Assembly: GCA_017447805.1 (NCBI GenBank)
Contig: JAFSMR010000041.1
Location: 1 to 55,995, forward strand
DNA length: 55,995 bases
Source: Kiritimatiellia bacterium
Lineage (GTDB): Bacteria > Verrucomicrobiota > Kiritimatiellia > RFP12 > UBA1067
Direction: 5' to 3'
How positions within the stretch are numbered: position 1 is the stretch's first letter; each line of letters opens with the position of its first letter. Positions 25,660 through 35,207 of the stretch are shown one piece after another. The translations under genes were made by a program, and so were the position numbers. Below the pieces are notes generated by a model. It saw only the letters and a list, made by a program, of their open reading frames with translations. It was not told the origin of the DNA and made no database searches.

Positions 25660-28600
25660 TTAGATTTTTGATATTGCGAATTGATATGCGTTCTGGAACA
25701 TTCTAAGCCAAGGGCCTGCCTCGCCTTTGAATACTCCGGGGTTGTAGCTTAGCTGGCACGCGCGGAATCCGCGCTCAGGGTGCGGCATCATAATCGTAGC
25801 GCGGCCATCGGTCGTCGTGAAAGCAGTCTGGCCGCCGAGCGAACCATTCGGGTTCCAGGGATACCGGACAGTCGGCTTGCCTCTTCCATCCACAAAGTGC
25901 GCGGCGGCGATTGTCGGCGTCCAGCCATTTGTCCAGACGCGTCCTTCGCCGTGAGCGACGGCGATCGGCAGGCGCGAGCCTTCCATTCCCTTGAAGAAGA
26001 TCGAAGGCGAAGGTTCGATTTCGATCGTGCTATAGCGCGCCTCGAATTGTTCGGAAATATTTCTAACGAATTTCGGCCAGCCTTCCGCGCCAGGAATAAT
26101 ATCCTTGAGCTGCGAGAGCATTTGGCATCCATTGCATACGCCAAGCGAGAATGTATCCGGACGCTCGAAGAATCGCTTGAACATTTCTTTAAGCTTTTCG
26201 TTGAATAGAATCGACCTCGCCCAACCGGACCCTGCGCCCAACACATCGCCGTAGCTGAAGCCGCCGCAAGCGACGAGCCCAGAGAAATCTGCGAGATTCA
26301 CCTTGCCGAGAATCAAGTCGCTCATGTGGACATCTTGACAGCTGAAGCCGGCCGCGGCGAAAGCCGCCGCCATTTCGATATGACCGTTTACGCCCTGCTC
26401 GCGCAAAATCGCGACTCGCGGCTTCTTGGGTTTCGCGCTCTTGCCGCTGTTCGCCTCGTCCATATCGAAAAGCGACATCTGTTCGTATGGCTCGGCATTG
26501 AGCGCTTCTTCGCCAAAGAGCGCGTTTGGTATTTCATCCGGGTCGTAGGTAAGATGGAAGTTGAGCCCGGGGTCCTGTTCGTCGAAGGCGTTATCGTATT
26601 CTTCTTTTGCCGTTGCGGGGTTGTCTCTGAGAGCCTGCATTCTATATGTCGTCTCTGACCACGCGCGGCGCAGAGTCGTTATATCCGTCGAAATCGCAAG
26701 GCGAGAGCCGGCGAAAATTTCGAATTTGCGCGAAGATTTTGTAACCGCGCCGATTACTTCGGCCTCTACGCCCGCGGCATGATAATAGCGAAGAACTTTC
26801 TTGACGTTCGATTCGCTCACTTGCAGCACGGCGCCAGGCTGTTCGTTGAATAGTTCGATCAACGCATCGCCTTCGGGAAGCTTCGCCACAATCCCGCGTC
26901 CGCCGGTAATCGCCATTTCCGCGAGCGTTACTGCGATACCGCCGTCGGAACGATCGTGATATGCCATCGCCAAACGGTTTTTCACGATTCGCTGCGTCGC
27001 ATTGAAGAAATCTTTTAGAAGTTTCGCATCGGTGCAATCGGCGTGATTATCGCCAAGCTGCGAATATACTTGCGCAAGCGCCGTTGCGCCTAAAGGCTTT
27101 TCTCCTTTCGACAAATCTGCGAATATCAAAAATGTCGCTTCACCTTCGGGATCTGGCTTCAAATCCGGCGTAAGAGTAAGCCTTACATCGTCGATCGGCG
27201 CGAAGGATGATACAACGAGCGAAAGCGGCGCGACCTGCTTCTTTTCTTCACCATTGGAATCTTGCCAAACCGTGTGCATCGAGCAACTATCTTTGCCCAC
27301 GGGTATAGAGACGCCAAGCGCCGGACAAAATTCGAGGCCTACCGCCTGCACGGTATCGTAAAGAATCGCGTCTTCCCCCGCGTCGCCGCAAGGCGCCATC
27401 CAGTTCGCAGAAAGGCGAATCTTCGATATATCGCCAACATAGGATGCCGCAAGATTCGTTATCGCTTCCGTTACTGCCATGCGACCGGAAGCCGGGCCAT
27501 CCAGCAGCGCTACAGGCGAGCGCTCGCCTGTAGCCATCGCCTGGCCTTCGTACGTCGCGTAGCCCATGGTCGCAACTGCGCAATCCGCCGCAGGCAACTG
27601 GTATTTGCCGACCATCTGATCGCGAGCAACTCTTCCTGTTACTGAACGGTCGGTAATCGTAACGAGGAATGTCTTATCAGCGACTGCCGGCAGACGCAGA
27701 ATTCTCATCAATGCTTCAAAAGGACGAATCCCTTCGAGATTAAGCGCTTCATGGTTCTTCTTGACTCGCTTTACATTGCGAACCATTCTCGGAGGTTTGC
27801 CGAGAAGAACCTTGATATCCATATCAATCGGCTTATCGTTGAAATAGCTATCTTCGAGGACAAGCTGCCCATCGCCTGTAGCGCTGCCGATAAACGCTAC
27901 GGGGCAGCGCTCGCGCGCGCAGAGGCTTTCGAAGAAACCGCGCGCTTCTGGTTTAAGCGCGAGTACATAGCGTTCCTGCGCTTCGCAGCACCAGATTTCC
28001 ATCGGGCTCATCGAGCGCTCTTCGTTATGAACTTCGCGAAGCTCGAATTTGCCGCCGGTCGCTTCTACCAATTCCGGGCAACCGTTGGAAAGCCCGCCGG
28101 CGCCAATATCATGAATGGAAAGGATTGGGTTTTTTGCGCCGAGGCTGCTGCACGCATCTATCACGCCTTGGCAACGGCGCTGCATTTCCGCATTGCCTCT
28201 TTGCACGCTGTTGAAATCGAGAGCTTCGGAATTCGTGCCGGTCATCATCGAGGATGCAGCGCCTCCGCCAAGGCCGATTCTCATCGCCGGCCCGCCGATT
28301 TGGACAATTAGAGAACCCGTCTTTACGTCTTTCTTCTGAACCTGGCTATGACGGATTACGCCCATGCCACCCGCGAGCATGATCGGCTTGTGGTAGCCGC
28401 GAAGCTCTCCTGCGATTTCGCCTTCGTAAGTTCTGAAAAATCCGCAAAGCTGAGGACGGCCGAATTCATTGCCGAATGCTGCGCCGCCAATCGGCCCGGT
28501 CGTCATGATTTCGAGCGGCGTCGCAAGACGCGTCGGGAAATCCGCAAATACCCTTTCCCATGGCTGCGGGAAGCCGGGAATCCGGAGATTCGAAACCATG

Positions 28601-29652
28601 AAACCGCAAATGCCGGCGATTGTTCGCGAGCCTGTGCCGGTCGCCGCTTCATCGCGAATTTCCCCGCCAACGCCTGTAGCAGCGCCTGGATATGGCGAAA
28701 TCGCCGTCGGGTGATTGTGGGTTTCTACTTTCATCAGCTGATCGAGCTGATCTTCCTTGAAAGTATAGGCATTGGTCTTGGGGTCGATCGAGAAAATCTT
28801 TGTAGGATAGCCCTTTACGACCGATGAATTATCCTTATAGGCGCTTAGGGTATCTTTCGGTCTCTTTTCATGGGTGTTTTTTATCATGCCGAAGAGGGAA
28901 TTCGGCATTTCCTTCCCGTCGATAATGAATTTTGCGCCGAAGATTTTGTGACGGCAATGCTCTGAATTCACCTGCCCGAACATCACGAGCTCTGTATCGG
29001 TCGGGTTGCGGCCGGCGGCCGCAAAGCTCTTGGCCAAATACTCCATTTCTTCTTCGCTGATCGCAAGCCCGATTTCTTCGTTCGCCTCGCGAATCGCCTC
29101 TACGCCTTTACCTAATACATCGTATACCCTGCCGCGCTTGGGCTCGTCTACTTCAAATAGATCGTCGATATAGGTATATACGCCTTCCGTCATTTTATCA
29201 TAGAGCGCGGCAAAGCAGGCCGGCGGCAGATTGCGCGGCGCTTCGGCGACGGCAAACCCGAGGCGTGCGGCCTTTTCTTTCGCGCCATACGGGAGGCGAA
29301 CTGTAAAACGTATCCCACGCTCGACGCGCAATATGCTGGTCAGCGAGCAATTGCGGAAAATATCCGTGGCCTTGGAGCTCCACGGGCTGATCGTGCCTTT
29401 GCGCGGCATTACATAAAACGACCAAACTCCATAGCCTTCTTCGAGCTCCGGCGCTTGACCGGTTGCATTAAGAAGCTCTTGCGCGCGCTGAAGCTCTTCG
29501 ATGCTGAATGCGCGCTCGGCCATTTCCAGCGCATATACCCACTTTGCCTCGATATCTACCGCGCCTAGTTCCGGCGCCGCAGAAAGAATTCCTTCTCTTA
29601 TCGCATCAAGACGAAACGGCGAGTAAGCGTTTTCTCCTTCTAAAAGTATCAT
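25660..29652 (-). CDS. purL: Phosphoribosylformylglycinamidine synthase, single-chain form
   Basis: Catalyses the fourth step of purine synthesis (FGAR to FGAM, with glutamine and ATP). At 1,330 residues it is the long fused form, with the glutamine amidotransferase domain attached. The central part has [60 protein letters not shown] and [20 protein letters not shown]. The C-terminal glutaminase shows the nucleophile Cys in [13 protein letters not shown], plus VAHGEGRVW and [10 protein letters not shown] start at ATG 29652 has GGAG upstream. A purine gene inside a unit with glycoside hydrolases is unusual. No purine riboswitch-like or PurR-like site was seen near it. Confidence 0.97.
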   Translation of the reverse strand: MILLEGENAYSPFRLDAIREGILSAAPELGAVDIEAKWVYALEMAERAFSIEELQRAQELLNATGQAPELEEGYGVWSFYVMPRKGTISPWSSKATDIFRNCSLTSILRVERGIRFTVRLPYGAKEKAARLGFAVAEAPRNLPPACFAALYDKMTEGVYTYIDDLFEVDEPKRGRVYDVLGKGVEAIREANEEIGLAISEEEMEYLAKSFAAAGRNPTDTELVMFGQVNSEHCRHKIFGAKFIIDGKEMPNSLFGMIKNTHEKRPKDTLSAYKDNSSVVKGYPTKIFSIDPKTNAYTFKEDQLDQLMKVETHNHPTAISPYPGAATGVGGEIRDEAATGTGSRTIAGICGFMVSNLRIPGFPQPWERVFADFPTRLATPLEIMTTGPIGGAAFGNEFGRPQLCGFFRTYEGEIAGELRGYHKPIMLAGGMGVIRHSQVQKKDVKTGSLIVQIGGPAMRIGLGGGAASSMMTGTNSEALDFNSVQRGNAEMQRRCQGVIDACSSLGAKNPILSIHDIGAGGLSNGCPELVEATGGKFELREVHNEERSMSPMEIWCCEAQERYVLALKPEARGFFESLCARERCPVAFIGSATGDGQLVLEDSYFNDKPIDMDIKVLLGKPPRMVRNVKRVKKNHEALNLEGIRPFEALMRILRLPAVADKTFLVTITDRSVTGRVARDQMVGKYQLPAADCAVATMGYATYEGQAMATGERSPVALLDGPASGRMAVTEAITNLAASYVGDISKIRLSANWMAPCGDAGEDAILYDTVQAVGLEFCPALGVSIPVGKDSCSMHTVWQDSNGEEKKQVAPLSLVVSSFAPIDDVRLTLTPDLKPDPEGEATFLIFADLSKGEKPLGATALAQVYSQLGDNHADCTDAKLLKDFFNATQRIVKNRLAMAYHDRSDGGIAVTLAEMAITGGRGIVAKLPEGDALIELFNEQPGAVLQVSESNVKKVLRYYHAAGVEAEVIGAVTKSSRKFEIFAGSRLAISTDITTLRRAWSETTYRMQALRDNPATAKEEYDNAFDEQDPGLNFHLTYDPDEIPNALFGEEALNAEPYEQMSLFDMDEANSGKSAKPKKPRVAILREQGVNGHIEMAAAFAAAGFSCQDVHMSDLILGKVNLADFSGLVACGGFSYGDVLGAGSGWARSILFNEKLKEMFKRFFERPDTFSLGVCNGCQMLSQLKDIIPGAEGWPKFVRNISEQFEARYSTIEIEPSPSIFFKGMEGSRLPIAVAHGEGRVWTNGWTPTIAAAHFVDGRGKPTVRYPWNPNGSLGGQTAFTTTDGRATIMMPHPERGFRACQLSYNPGVFKGEAGPWLRMFQNAYQFAISKI

Positions 29653-29685
29653 GATAAATTCCTTCTCCTTGATTTTCCTCTAGCC

Positions 29686-30780
29686 CTATACGACGGGCTT
29701 TATGTAAGTTTGTTTTATGGCCCGCCAAAGGACGGTGCAAAACGCAGAGAGCGGTATTGCCAAGAGCATCCCGAGTAACGGACCGAGCAGTGACGACCAA
29801 AATATGAAACTGAATATCACACCGGCATATCCAAGGCCGGTCTTGTCGCCTTGAATTCGCGGCGTTATGAAATAACCATCGGCGAATTGTCCGAAGCCCC
29901 ACACCGAAAGAACGAGCAGCAACCTCGTCATAGACCCATCATCGCCAAAGTAGGCTAGGGGCAACGCTATCGGCAAGCAGACAATCGAACCGAATAGCGG
30001 AATCAAATTCAAGACTCCTAGCACAAAACCAATCATGAAGCCGTATGGCAAGCCGACAATGGCAAATCCCGTCCCGTAAAGAATGCCTTCCAAAATGCAA
30101 ATCAATGTCTGTCGCTGGAAAAACGATACTAGTATCGTAATGAATGCATCGATTTGCTCGGCTACGAAATTACGGGTCTCGGGTTTCAGGAATGGCATTT
30201 CGGCGACGATATCTTTACCTGACCTCGGCCGCGAGGTCAGGAAGAATACGAAAAATATCAGCGAGACGAATACCGTAAGAAGAATAGAGGCCGCCTCCAT
30301 TGCGCTATTGCCGGCGATTTTGGCAGCCCCGCCATAATCTGCATATTTCTTCGGAATTTCCTGGTAAGGAACTCCGAATTGATCTAACAGAACTTTCGCC
30401 TTCGGAAATACATCGCTCGCCCATGCTTTCATTCGCGGCACAATCGTCGAGCCTTGCGACATCAAATTCGAAACTTGCTCGACTACAATCGTCCCTGCAT
30501 ACCAGCAAAAAAGCCCGGCCGGAATCAAGATCGTAACTAGCATCGTCGCTAGCGCCAGCATCCTGTTTTTCGTAATCTTCACCCACCACTCGTAATATGG
30601 CTTGAAAAAGAGAGCGAGGAAGAAGCCGAAAACGACCGGGACTATCGCTACTGATACGAAGGATAACAGCTTTAAGATCCCCCACCCGACCAGCGCAACG
30701 AACGCGCCGACCAAAGTCAAGGAAGCAACTGTTATGCCGCTTGCAATCGTCTTTTTCTGACTATCGGTAAATGAAAGCAT
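29686..30780 (-). CDS. AI-2E family membrane transporter or permease
   Basis: A 364-residue multi-pass membrane protein of the AI-2E (UPF0118) family, with about seven to eight hydrophobic segments: residues 12-35, 40-60, 65-85, then 155-180 and a cluster from about 215 to 350. The family marker IVGLPYGFMIGFVLGVLNLI followed by PLFGSIVCLPIALPLAYFG is clear. A coiled segment (NLMSQGSTIVPRMKAWASDV) lies between the second and third groups, as in the family. Characterised members export autoinducer-2 or act as ion antiporters; the substrate here cannot be told. It lies 29 bases after the phosphofructokinase gene and 33 before purL. Confidence 0.85.
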   Translation of the reverse strand: MLSFTDSQKKTIASGITVASLTLVGAFVALVGWGILKLLSFVSVAIVPVVFGFFLALFFKPYYEWWVKITKNRMLALATMLVTILIPAGLFCWYAGTIVVEQVSNLMSQGSTIVPRMKAWASDVFPKAKVLLDQFGVPYQEIPKKYADYGGAAKIAGNSAMEAASILLTVFVSLIFFVFFLTSRPRSGKDIVAEMPFLKPETRNFVAEQIDAFITILVSFFQRQTLICILEGILYGTGFAIVGLPYGFMIGFVLGVLNLIPLFGSIVCLPIALPLAYFGDDGSMTRLLLVLSVWGFGQFADGYFITPRIQGDKTGLGYAGVIFSFIFWSSLLGPLLGMLLAIPLSAFCTVLWRAIKQTYIKPVV

Positions 30781-30809
30781 TTCAAATTATGTTTCCCTTG
30801 ACCCCTAGA

Positions 30810-32072
30810 CTAGAGGAGAATTTCGATTTCCGGCAAATCGTCTATTAGCGGCTTTAGATAATCGACGAAAGCCTTTGTTACGTCATTGCCGCCCTTGGCG
30901 ATAAATTCCTTCGGGAAGGCGCGGGTTTCTTTCGCTGCGTCTTGAATCGGCAACGCCTTGTAATCGACCTTGTAGGTTTTACCTTTCTTTCTCAAGATAC
31001 CGACCGTGCCCTTCTTTATCGAGCCTTTTACTCCGGCTGCCGCCGCCAAGGCATAATTGACGGCAAAGAATCCTACACCTGCCGCCTCGGCCATATCTTG
31101 AGATGTCTGCAAACTGGGGAACGAGCGTTGCAAATATCCGAAAGTATCTGCTCTCACGCGCTTTACAGCCGCCTTTTCTTTAAGCACTCTCGCGAGGTGA
31201 TCGCCAAGCGCCCCAGAGCCGCTCATCTGCACATTGCCATGGGAATCTTTCTCTCCAGTGCCGAGCTTCGCGCCAATCGGAACGCCATCTTTGCCGCGTA
31301 TGCCTTCGGAAACCGCCACTACGCAGCGATTGTATTTCTTGAGCACGGCTTTAACATCCTTGACGAATTTTTCTTCGCTGAACGGCACTTCCGGCAAATA
31401 TATCAGATGAGGACCGCAATCGGGGCGGACTCTCGCCAGAGCGCTCGACGCCGTCAAAAACCCTGCATCGCGCCCCATGATTACATCGATTTTCACGCCG
31501 CCTAGCGCGCGGTTGTCGAGGTCGTCGCCAATAAGCGCCCTAATAACGAAGTTCGCCGCGCTCGCGTAGCCAGGCGTATGGTCGCAGCTGCGTAAATCAT
31601 TATCGATTGTCTTTGGAATGTGATAGACGACAAGCGGGTAATTTTCTTTCTCGGCCTCTTCCGCTACGATTCGCGCCGCATCGGCAGAATCATTCCCGCC
31701 GATATAAAAGAAGAATCCAACTTTCAAACGACGGAATTCCTCGAATATCTTCCTGCAATCCTTGGCATCCGGCTTATGTCGGCAACTGCCGAGCGCCGAT
31801 GATGGCGTCGCCAATAGACGCTTTATCGCCTTATCTTTTAGCTCCGTCAAATCAATATAATCGCCTTTCAAAATGCCCTCAACACCATGTTTTGCGCCGA
31901 GAATCTTGCCTATTTTGCCGGCTTTCCTTGCAGAACGCCCGGCCATCAACGCGCCGCACAACGAGTCGTTGATTACCATCGACGGCCCGCCAGATTGCGC
32001 TATTACCATATTGATACATTCCTGCGCGCTTTTCGCAGTTTTCTTTACAGACTTGGAAACAATCTTACTCAT
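30810..32072 (-). CDS. 6-phosphofructokinase, probably pyrophosphate-dependent
   Basis: Phosphorylates fructose 6-phosphate in glycolysis, or runs in reverse when PPi is used. Of 420 residues, the PFK fold begins with IAQSGGPSMVINDSLCGALM. GFFFYIGGNDSADAARIVAE has Asp at the position where ATP-type enzymes have Gly, and VVYHIPKTIDNDL has Lys where ATP-type enzymes have Gly. These two changes mark PPi-dependent enzymes in known structures. The first Asp of the usual GGDD is Asn here. IMGRDAGFLTASSALARVRP and AVSEGIRGKDGVP are also typical. About 20 basic residues precede the domain. It heads the unit that ends with the GH2 gene; GGAG lies upstream of the ATG. Confidence 0.9.
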   Translation of the reverse strand: MSKIVSKSVKKTAKSAQECINMVIAQSGGPSMVINDSLCGALMAGRSARKAGKIGKILGAKHGVEGILKGDYIDLTELKDKAIKRLLATPSSALGSCRHKPDAKDCRKIFEEFRRLKVGFFFYIGGNDSADAARIVAEEAEKENYPLVVYHIPKTIDNDLRSCDHTPGYASAANFVIRALIGDDLDNRALGGVKIDVIMGRDAGFLTASSALARVRPDCGPHLIYLPEVPFSEEKFVKDVKAVLKKYNRCVVAVSEGIRGKDGVPIGAKLGTGEKDSHGNVQMSGSGALGDHLARVLKEKAAVKRVRADTFGYLQRSFPSLQTSQDMAEAAGVGFFAVNYALAAAAGVKGSIKKGTVGILRKKGKTYKVDYKALPIQDAAKETRAFPKEFIAKGGNDVTKAFVDYLKPLIDDLPEIEILL

Positions 32073-32110
32073 TTGGCCACATCTCCTTGCTGTTGATCTA
32101 TTTGCCTTAT

Positions 32111-32139
32111 ATTATATCATATTTAGCGCCCCGGCGCAA
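32111..32139 (-). promoter_or_regulatory. Promoter of the phosphofructokinase-to-GH2 unit
   Basis: Minus strand: TTGCGC (32134-32139), a 17-bp spacer ending in AAATATGA, and TATAAT (32111-32116) with the TGn extension. RNA should start near 32104, about 32 bases before the ATG. It is the only promoter I see for the 14-kb run of genes down to 18168. Confidence 0.8.
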
Positions 32140-32179
32140 TAGGCGGGCCCGTCATTGCATCGAGGGGCGAAAATGGAAT

Positions 32180-32222
32180 AATAGCAAGAAAGAGCCATGA
32201 GATGTGGCTCTTTCTCGCTATT
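32180..32222 (-). terminator. Intrinsic terminator of the small lipoprotein gene
   Basis: An 18-bp inverted repeat (AATAGCAAGAAAGAGCCA at 32180-32197 and its partner at 32205-32222, one mismatch) encloses a 7-base loop. It lies 18 bases after the lipoprotein stop. On the minus strand it is followed by a T-rich stretch (TATTCCATTTTC). It separates the gene from the next promoter at 32139. It is nearly symmetric and could work both ways. Confidence 0.8.
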
Positions 32223-32240
32223 ATATATCAATAAATGATA

Positions 32241-32651
32241 TTAGTTGATGTCAATGGTGGGCTGTGAACCCTTCATCATGCCTTCCTTATCGATATCGAC
32301 CTTCCACTTGCCATCGACCTTCTTGACATCTATCGTGTCTTCATTTTTATCGTCGCTCTTGCCGCCAGTCCCCTTTATCGTGACCTTGGCCTTATCGCCA
32401 TCAATCTTGGTTTCTACAACCGAGAACTTCGCGCCGGCCATCTCTTCACCAGCTTTAACAGCCACGAGGCCAAAGAGCATTGCCGCATTTTCGGTGCAGT
32501 TTTCTTTCAAGAATTCAGGGGTCGCCTTGCCATCGCGAAGAGCTTCCATAACGCGAATCGCAACTGCTTCCGGAGTATTTTTCTTGCAACCTGTTACAGT
32601 AAACATCGCGCATGCGCACATCGCAATCGCGACAATCTTCAGAATCTTCAT
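32241..32651 (-). CDS. Small lipoprotein with a DUF4878-like domain
   Basis: A 136-residue exported protein with a signal peptide and lipobox ending VTGC (Cys at residue 22), so it is likely fixed to the membrane. The rest resembles DUF4878, a small NTF2-like fold: AIRVMEALRDGKATPEFLKE, then alternating strands such as AKFSVVETKIDGDKAKVTIK and VKKVDGKWKVDIDKE. The function of this family is not known. It is a single-gene unit with its own promoter (32741-32770) and terminator (32180-32222). Confidence 0.75.
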   Translation of the reverse strand: MKILKIVAIAMCACAMFTVTGCKKNTPEAVAIRVMEALRDGKATPEFLKENCTENAAMLFGLVAVKAGEEMAGAKFSVVETKIDGDKAKVTIKGTGGKSDDKNEDTIDVKKVDGKWKVDIDKEGMMKGSQPTIDIN

Positions 32652-32740
32652 AGTCTATTGTTTCCTTTAATGTTGCCCTTTTGTTTAGTGTGCCGAAACC
32701 GCGCAAAGGCTTTAGCAGCCTCGGATGATTGTTGGCGCAT

Positions 32741-32770
32741 ATTGTATCATTTTTTCGTGGCTAGGGTCAA
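32741..32770 (-). promoter_or_regulatory. Promoter of the small lipoprotein gene
   Basis: Minus strand: TTGACC (32765-32770), an 18-bp spacer ending in AAAATGA, and TACAAT (32741-32746) with the TGn extension. RNA should start near 32734, giving a leader of about 83 bases. Confidence 0.75.
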
Positions 32771-32832
32771 GGGCTAATTAGCGCCTATATGCGGCCAAAT
32801 CGTCCTAGTTACCCAAAGGGGAAAAGTCGCTA

Positions 32833-32861
32833 TTGCATCAAAGGGAAAAATATGCTATAAT
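32833..32861 (+). promoter_or_regulatory. Promoter of the coaE-rho-InlB-uvrA run
   Basis: TTGCAT (32833-32838), a 17-bp spacer ending in AAATATGC, and TATAAT (32856-32861), followed by ATGCGCC. It diverges from the lipoprotein promoter 63 bases away. The leader to the coaE ATG at 32995 is about 127 bases, with no clear structure. Confidence 0.82.
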
Positions 32862-32994
32862 ATGCGCCAATTCCCCCCAAAAGAATCGCTTAGAGTCTAT
32901 GAGAGTAGATTTACCTATATCCGGCAAAAAAACGAGTCGATGCGGCGAAAACGCAGCATCCTCGGCCGATTTTAACGAAAATCGCGGCAATTTT

Positions 32995-33546
32995 ATGCCC
33001 AAGATCGCGCTAACGGGGTCCATCGCTTGCGGGAAATCGCTTTTCTCTTCTCTCTTAAGGTCCCTTGGGGTGGAAATCCTAGATGCGGATGATGTAGCGC
33101 ACGAGCTTATACCGCCCGAGGAGCGCGCTAGGCTCGCCAAGATTGTGTTCAAGGATAGCGCCAAACGCAAGGAACTCGAAACAAAGCTGCATCCGTTAAT
33201 CAAGAAGCGGCTGGACGATTGGCAAGAGGCCGAGCTCGCTCGAGGCAAAATCGCGATTGTCATTATTCCTCTTCTATATGAAGTCGGGTGGGAAGGCGCC
33301 TACGATATCATCGGCGCGATTGTGTGCGATAGGAGTTTGCAGATAAAGAGGATGATTGAAACGCGCGGCTACAGCCAAGAACAAGCCGAAGCGAGGCTCG
33401 CGGCGCAGATAAACGCCGAGGAGAAAGCTTCAAGAGCCGATTATGCGATATGGAATAACGGGACGAAAGAGGAGCTCGAAAAAAGCGCCGGCGCCTTCCT
33501 CGCATGGCTGAAACAAAGAATTTCAGAAATACAAACCAATATTTGA
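32995..33546 (+). CDS. coaE: Dephospho-CoA kinase
   Basis: Last step of coenzyme A synthesis: phosphorylates dephospho-CoA with ATP. It starts [20 protein letters not shown], a P-loop in which Ala replaces one of the usual glycines. [38 protein letters not shown] and the lid [20 protein letters not shown] follow in the family order. The 183 residues match the usual length. I chose ATG 32995 because the family begins there. The frame is open upstream, and an ATG at 32899, after the RNA start, could add 32 residues unlike the family; neither has a good ribosome site. Rho follows after 25 bases. Confidence 0.9.
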   Translation: MPKIALTGSIACGKSLFSSLLRSLGVEILDADDVAHELIPPEERARLAKIVFKDSAKRKELETKLHPLIKKRLDDWQEAELARGKIAIVIIPLLYEVGWEGAYDIIGAIVCDRSLQIKRMIETRGYSQEQAEARLAAQINAEEKASRADYAIWNNGTKEELEKSAGAFLAWLKQRISEIQTNI

Positions 33547-33571
33547 AACAAGAAAGGCAAATATATATATT

Positions 33572-35116
33572 ATGGAAGAAGAAAACCACGAAGAATTCGA
33601 TATTTTCGCGAAGACCAAGAGACCAAAATTGGTCGATGCCCCCGCGCCTATAAATCAAGGGAGCGGCGTGAAAAAGGCGACTATCAATAAACGCGTCGTT
33701 CATCAGCCGACGCAAAAGGTGAACCAATCGCCGATTAGAGGTTCCAACGGAACAATGTCGGTCAATCCTCTCCTGAACGAGCCACTCCCGACGGAACCCG
33801 TGAGCGCCGCGCAAGATACAGCCGTCAACAAAAACAGAAATCCCGAACTGCCGGAATATCGTCTTGCTGATATTCAGACATGGACCGGCCAGCAGATAGT
33901 CGATAGGATGATGCCTGGCGTAGATCCCGAGGAAATCGGCGCATACCGCAAGCACGAACTAATCTTCGCCGCGATTAGAAATTATCTGGCCATGGGCGGC
34001 GCAGTTCTCGCTTCCGGGTGCCTAGAAATCACGCGCGACGGGCACGGCTTTTTGCGTTCGGCAAAAAACAACTTCCTCGCGTACCCAGAGGATGTCTTTA
34101 TAATCCAGCAGCAAATCCGCCGCCACGCCTTGAGAACGGGCGATGAAATCGAAGGGCCAATCCGCGACCCGAAAGACCGCGATAGATTCTTCTGCCTCGG
34201 GAATGTAAATCTAGTCAACGGGAAAGAACCATCGGTCGCTGCTCGTGTAGTCCATTTCGAAAGCCTTACCCCGACCTTCCCGACACGCAGAATAATTCTC
34301 GAGACCCAGCAAAATGAATTTTCCACTCGCGTAATCGACCTCTTTACGCCTATCGGCTTCGGACAGCGCGGGCTGATCGTCGCGCCGCCGCGCGTCGGCA
34401 AAACAGTCCTGTTGCAGAAAATCGCCAATGCCATTTCCACAAACCACCCGGAAGCGCTTCTTATAATTCTTCTCATCGATGAAAGACCGGAGGAAGTTAC
34501 CGATATGCAGCGCAACACAAAGGCGATGGTGCTTTCCTCGACATTCGATGAAGAACCAAGCCACCATGTAAGCGTAGCCGAAATGGCAATTGAACTCTCG
34601 AAGCGCCATGTCGAAAACGGCAAAGACGTAATCATTCTTCTCGACTCGATAACACGTCTTGCACGCGCATACAATACCGTGCAACCGCACTCCGGCAAAA
34701 TCCTCACTGGCGGCGTAGATGCCCTTGCGCTCCATAGGCCAAAGCGCTTTTTCGGCGCGGCACGCAATATCGAAGGCGGCGGCTCTCTTACGATTATCGC
34801 GACAGGCCTCGTTGAAACCGGCTCGAGGATGGATGAAGTAATCTTCGAAGAATTCAAGGGCACCGGCAATATGGAACTCGTGTTGGATAGGGGATTAGCG
34901 GATAAGCGAATATTCCCTGCAATCGATATCACGAAATCAGGAACACGAAAAGAAGATCTACTCCTCGACCCGCTGGAACTAGAAAAGACCTGGGGACTAA
35001 GGAGAGTTCTTACGGATGCGGGCGCGGAAAACGCGATGAAGAGTCTGCTCAATTCGCTGAAGAAGACGCATTCGAATCCGGAATTCCTCCTTGCGCTCGA
35101 TTTGAAAAACAAATAG
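33572..35116 (+). CDS. rho: Transcription termination factor Rho
   Basis: A hexameric RNA helicase that ends transcription. Of 514 residues, about 100 at the N-terminus are poorly conserved and charged. Then come the RhoN helices ([20 protein letters not shown]), the cold-shock RNA-binding motif [20 protein letters not shown], the P-loop [14 protein letters not shown], the Walker B region [20 protein letters not shown], and the Q-loop and R-loop part [20 protein letters not shown]. It is followed by a hairpin at 35131-35164. The ribosome site is weak. It is probably important here because several convergent genes lack intrinsic terminators. Confidence 0.97.
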   Translation: MEEENHEEFDIFAKTKRPKLVDAPAPINQGSGVKKATINKRVVHQPTQKVNQSPIRGSNGTMSVNPLLNEPLPTEPVSAAQDTAVNKNRNPELPEYRLADIQTWTGQQIVDRMMPGVDPEEIGAYRKHELIFAAIRNYLAMGGAVLASGCLEITRDGHGFLRSAKNNFLAYPEDVFIIQQQIRRHALRTGDEIEGPIRDPKDRDRFFCLGNVNLVNGKEPSVAARVVHFESLTPTFPTRRIILETQQNEFSTRVIDLFTPIGFGQRGLIVAPPRVGKTVLLQKIANAISTNHPEALLIILLIDERPEEVTDMQRNTKAMVLSSTFDEEPSHHVSVAEMAIELSKRHVENGKDVIILLDSITRLARAYNTVQPHSGKILTGGVDALALHRPKRFFGAARNIEGGGSLTIIATGLVETGSRMDEVIFEEFKGTGNMELVLDRGLADKRIFPAIDITKSGTRKEDLLLDPLELEKTWGLRRVLTDAGAENAMKSLLNSLKKTHSNPEFLLALDLKNK

Positions 35117-35130
35117 CGCGGTGGATTGCG

Positions 35131-35164
35131 CTCGCCCGCCCCGAAATCCCTAAGGACGGGCGAG
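35131..35164 (+). other. Hairpin between rho and the InlB-repeat gene
   Basis: CTCGCCCG (35131-35138) pairs with CGGGCGAG (35157-35164) around an 18-base loop. No T-run follows on either strand. It may stabilise RNA ends or weakly reduce read-through into the surface-protein gene. Confidence 0.4.
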
Positions 35165-35207
35165 AAAAGGAACAAAGGTAGGCTGAACAAGAAAGGAATA
35201 TTAGACA

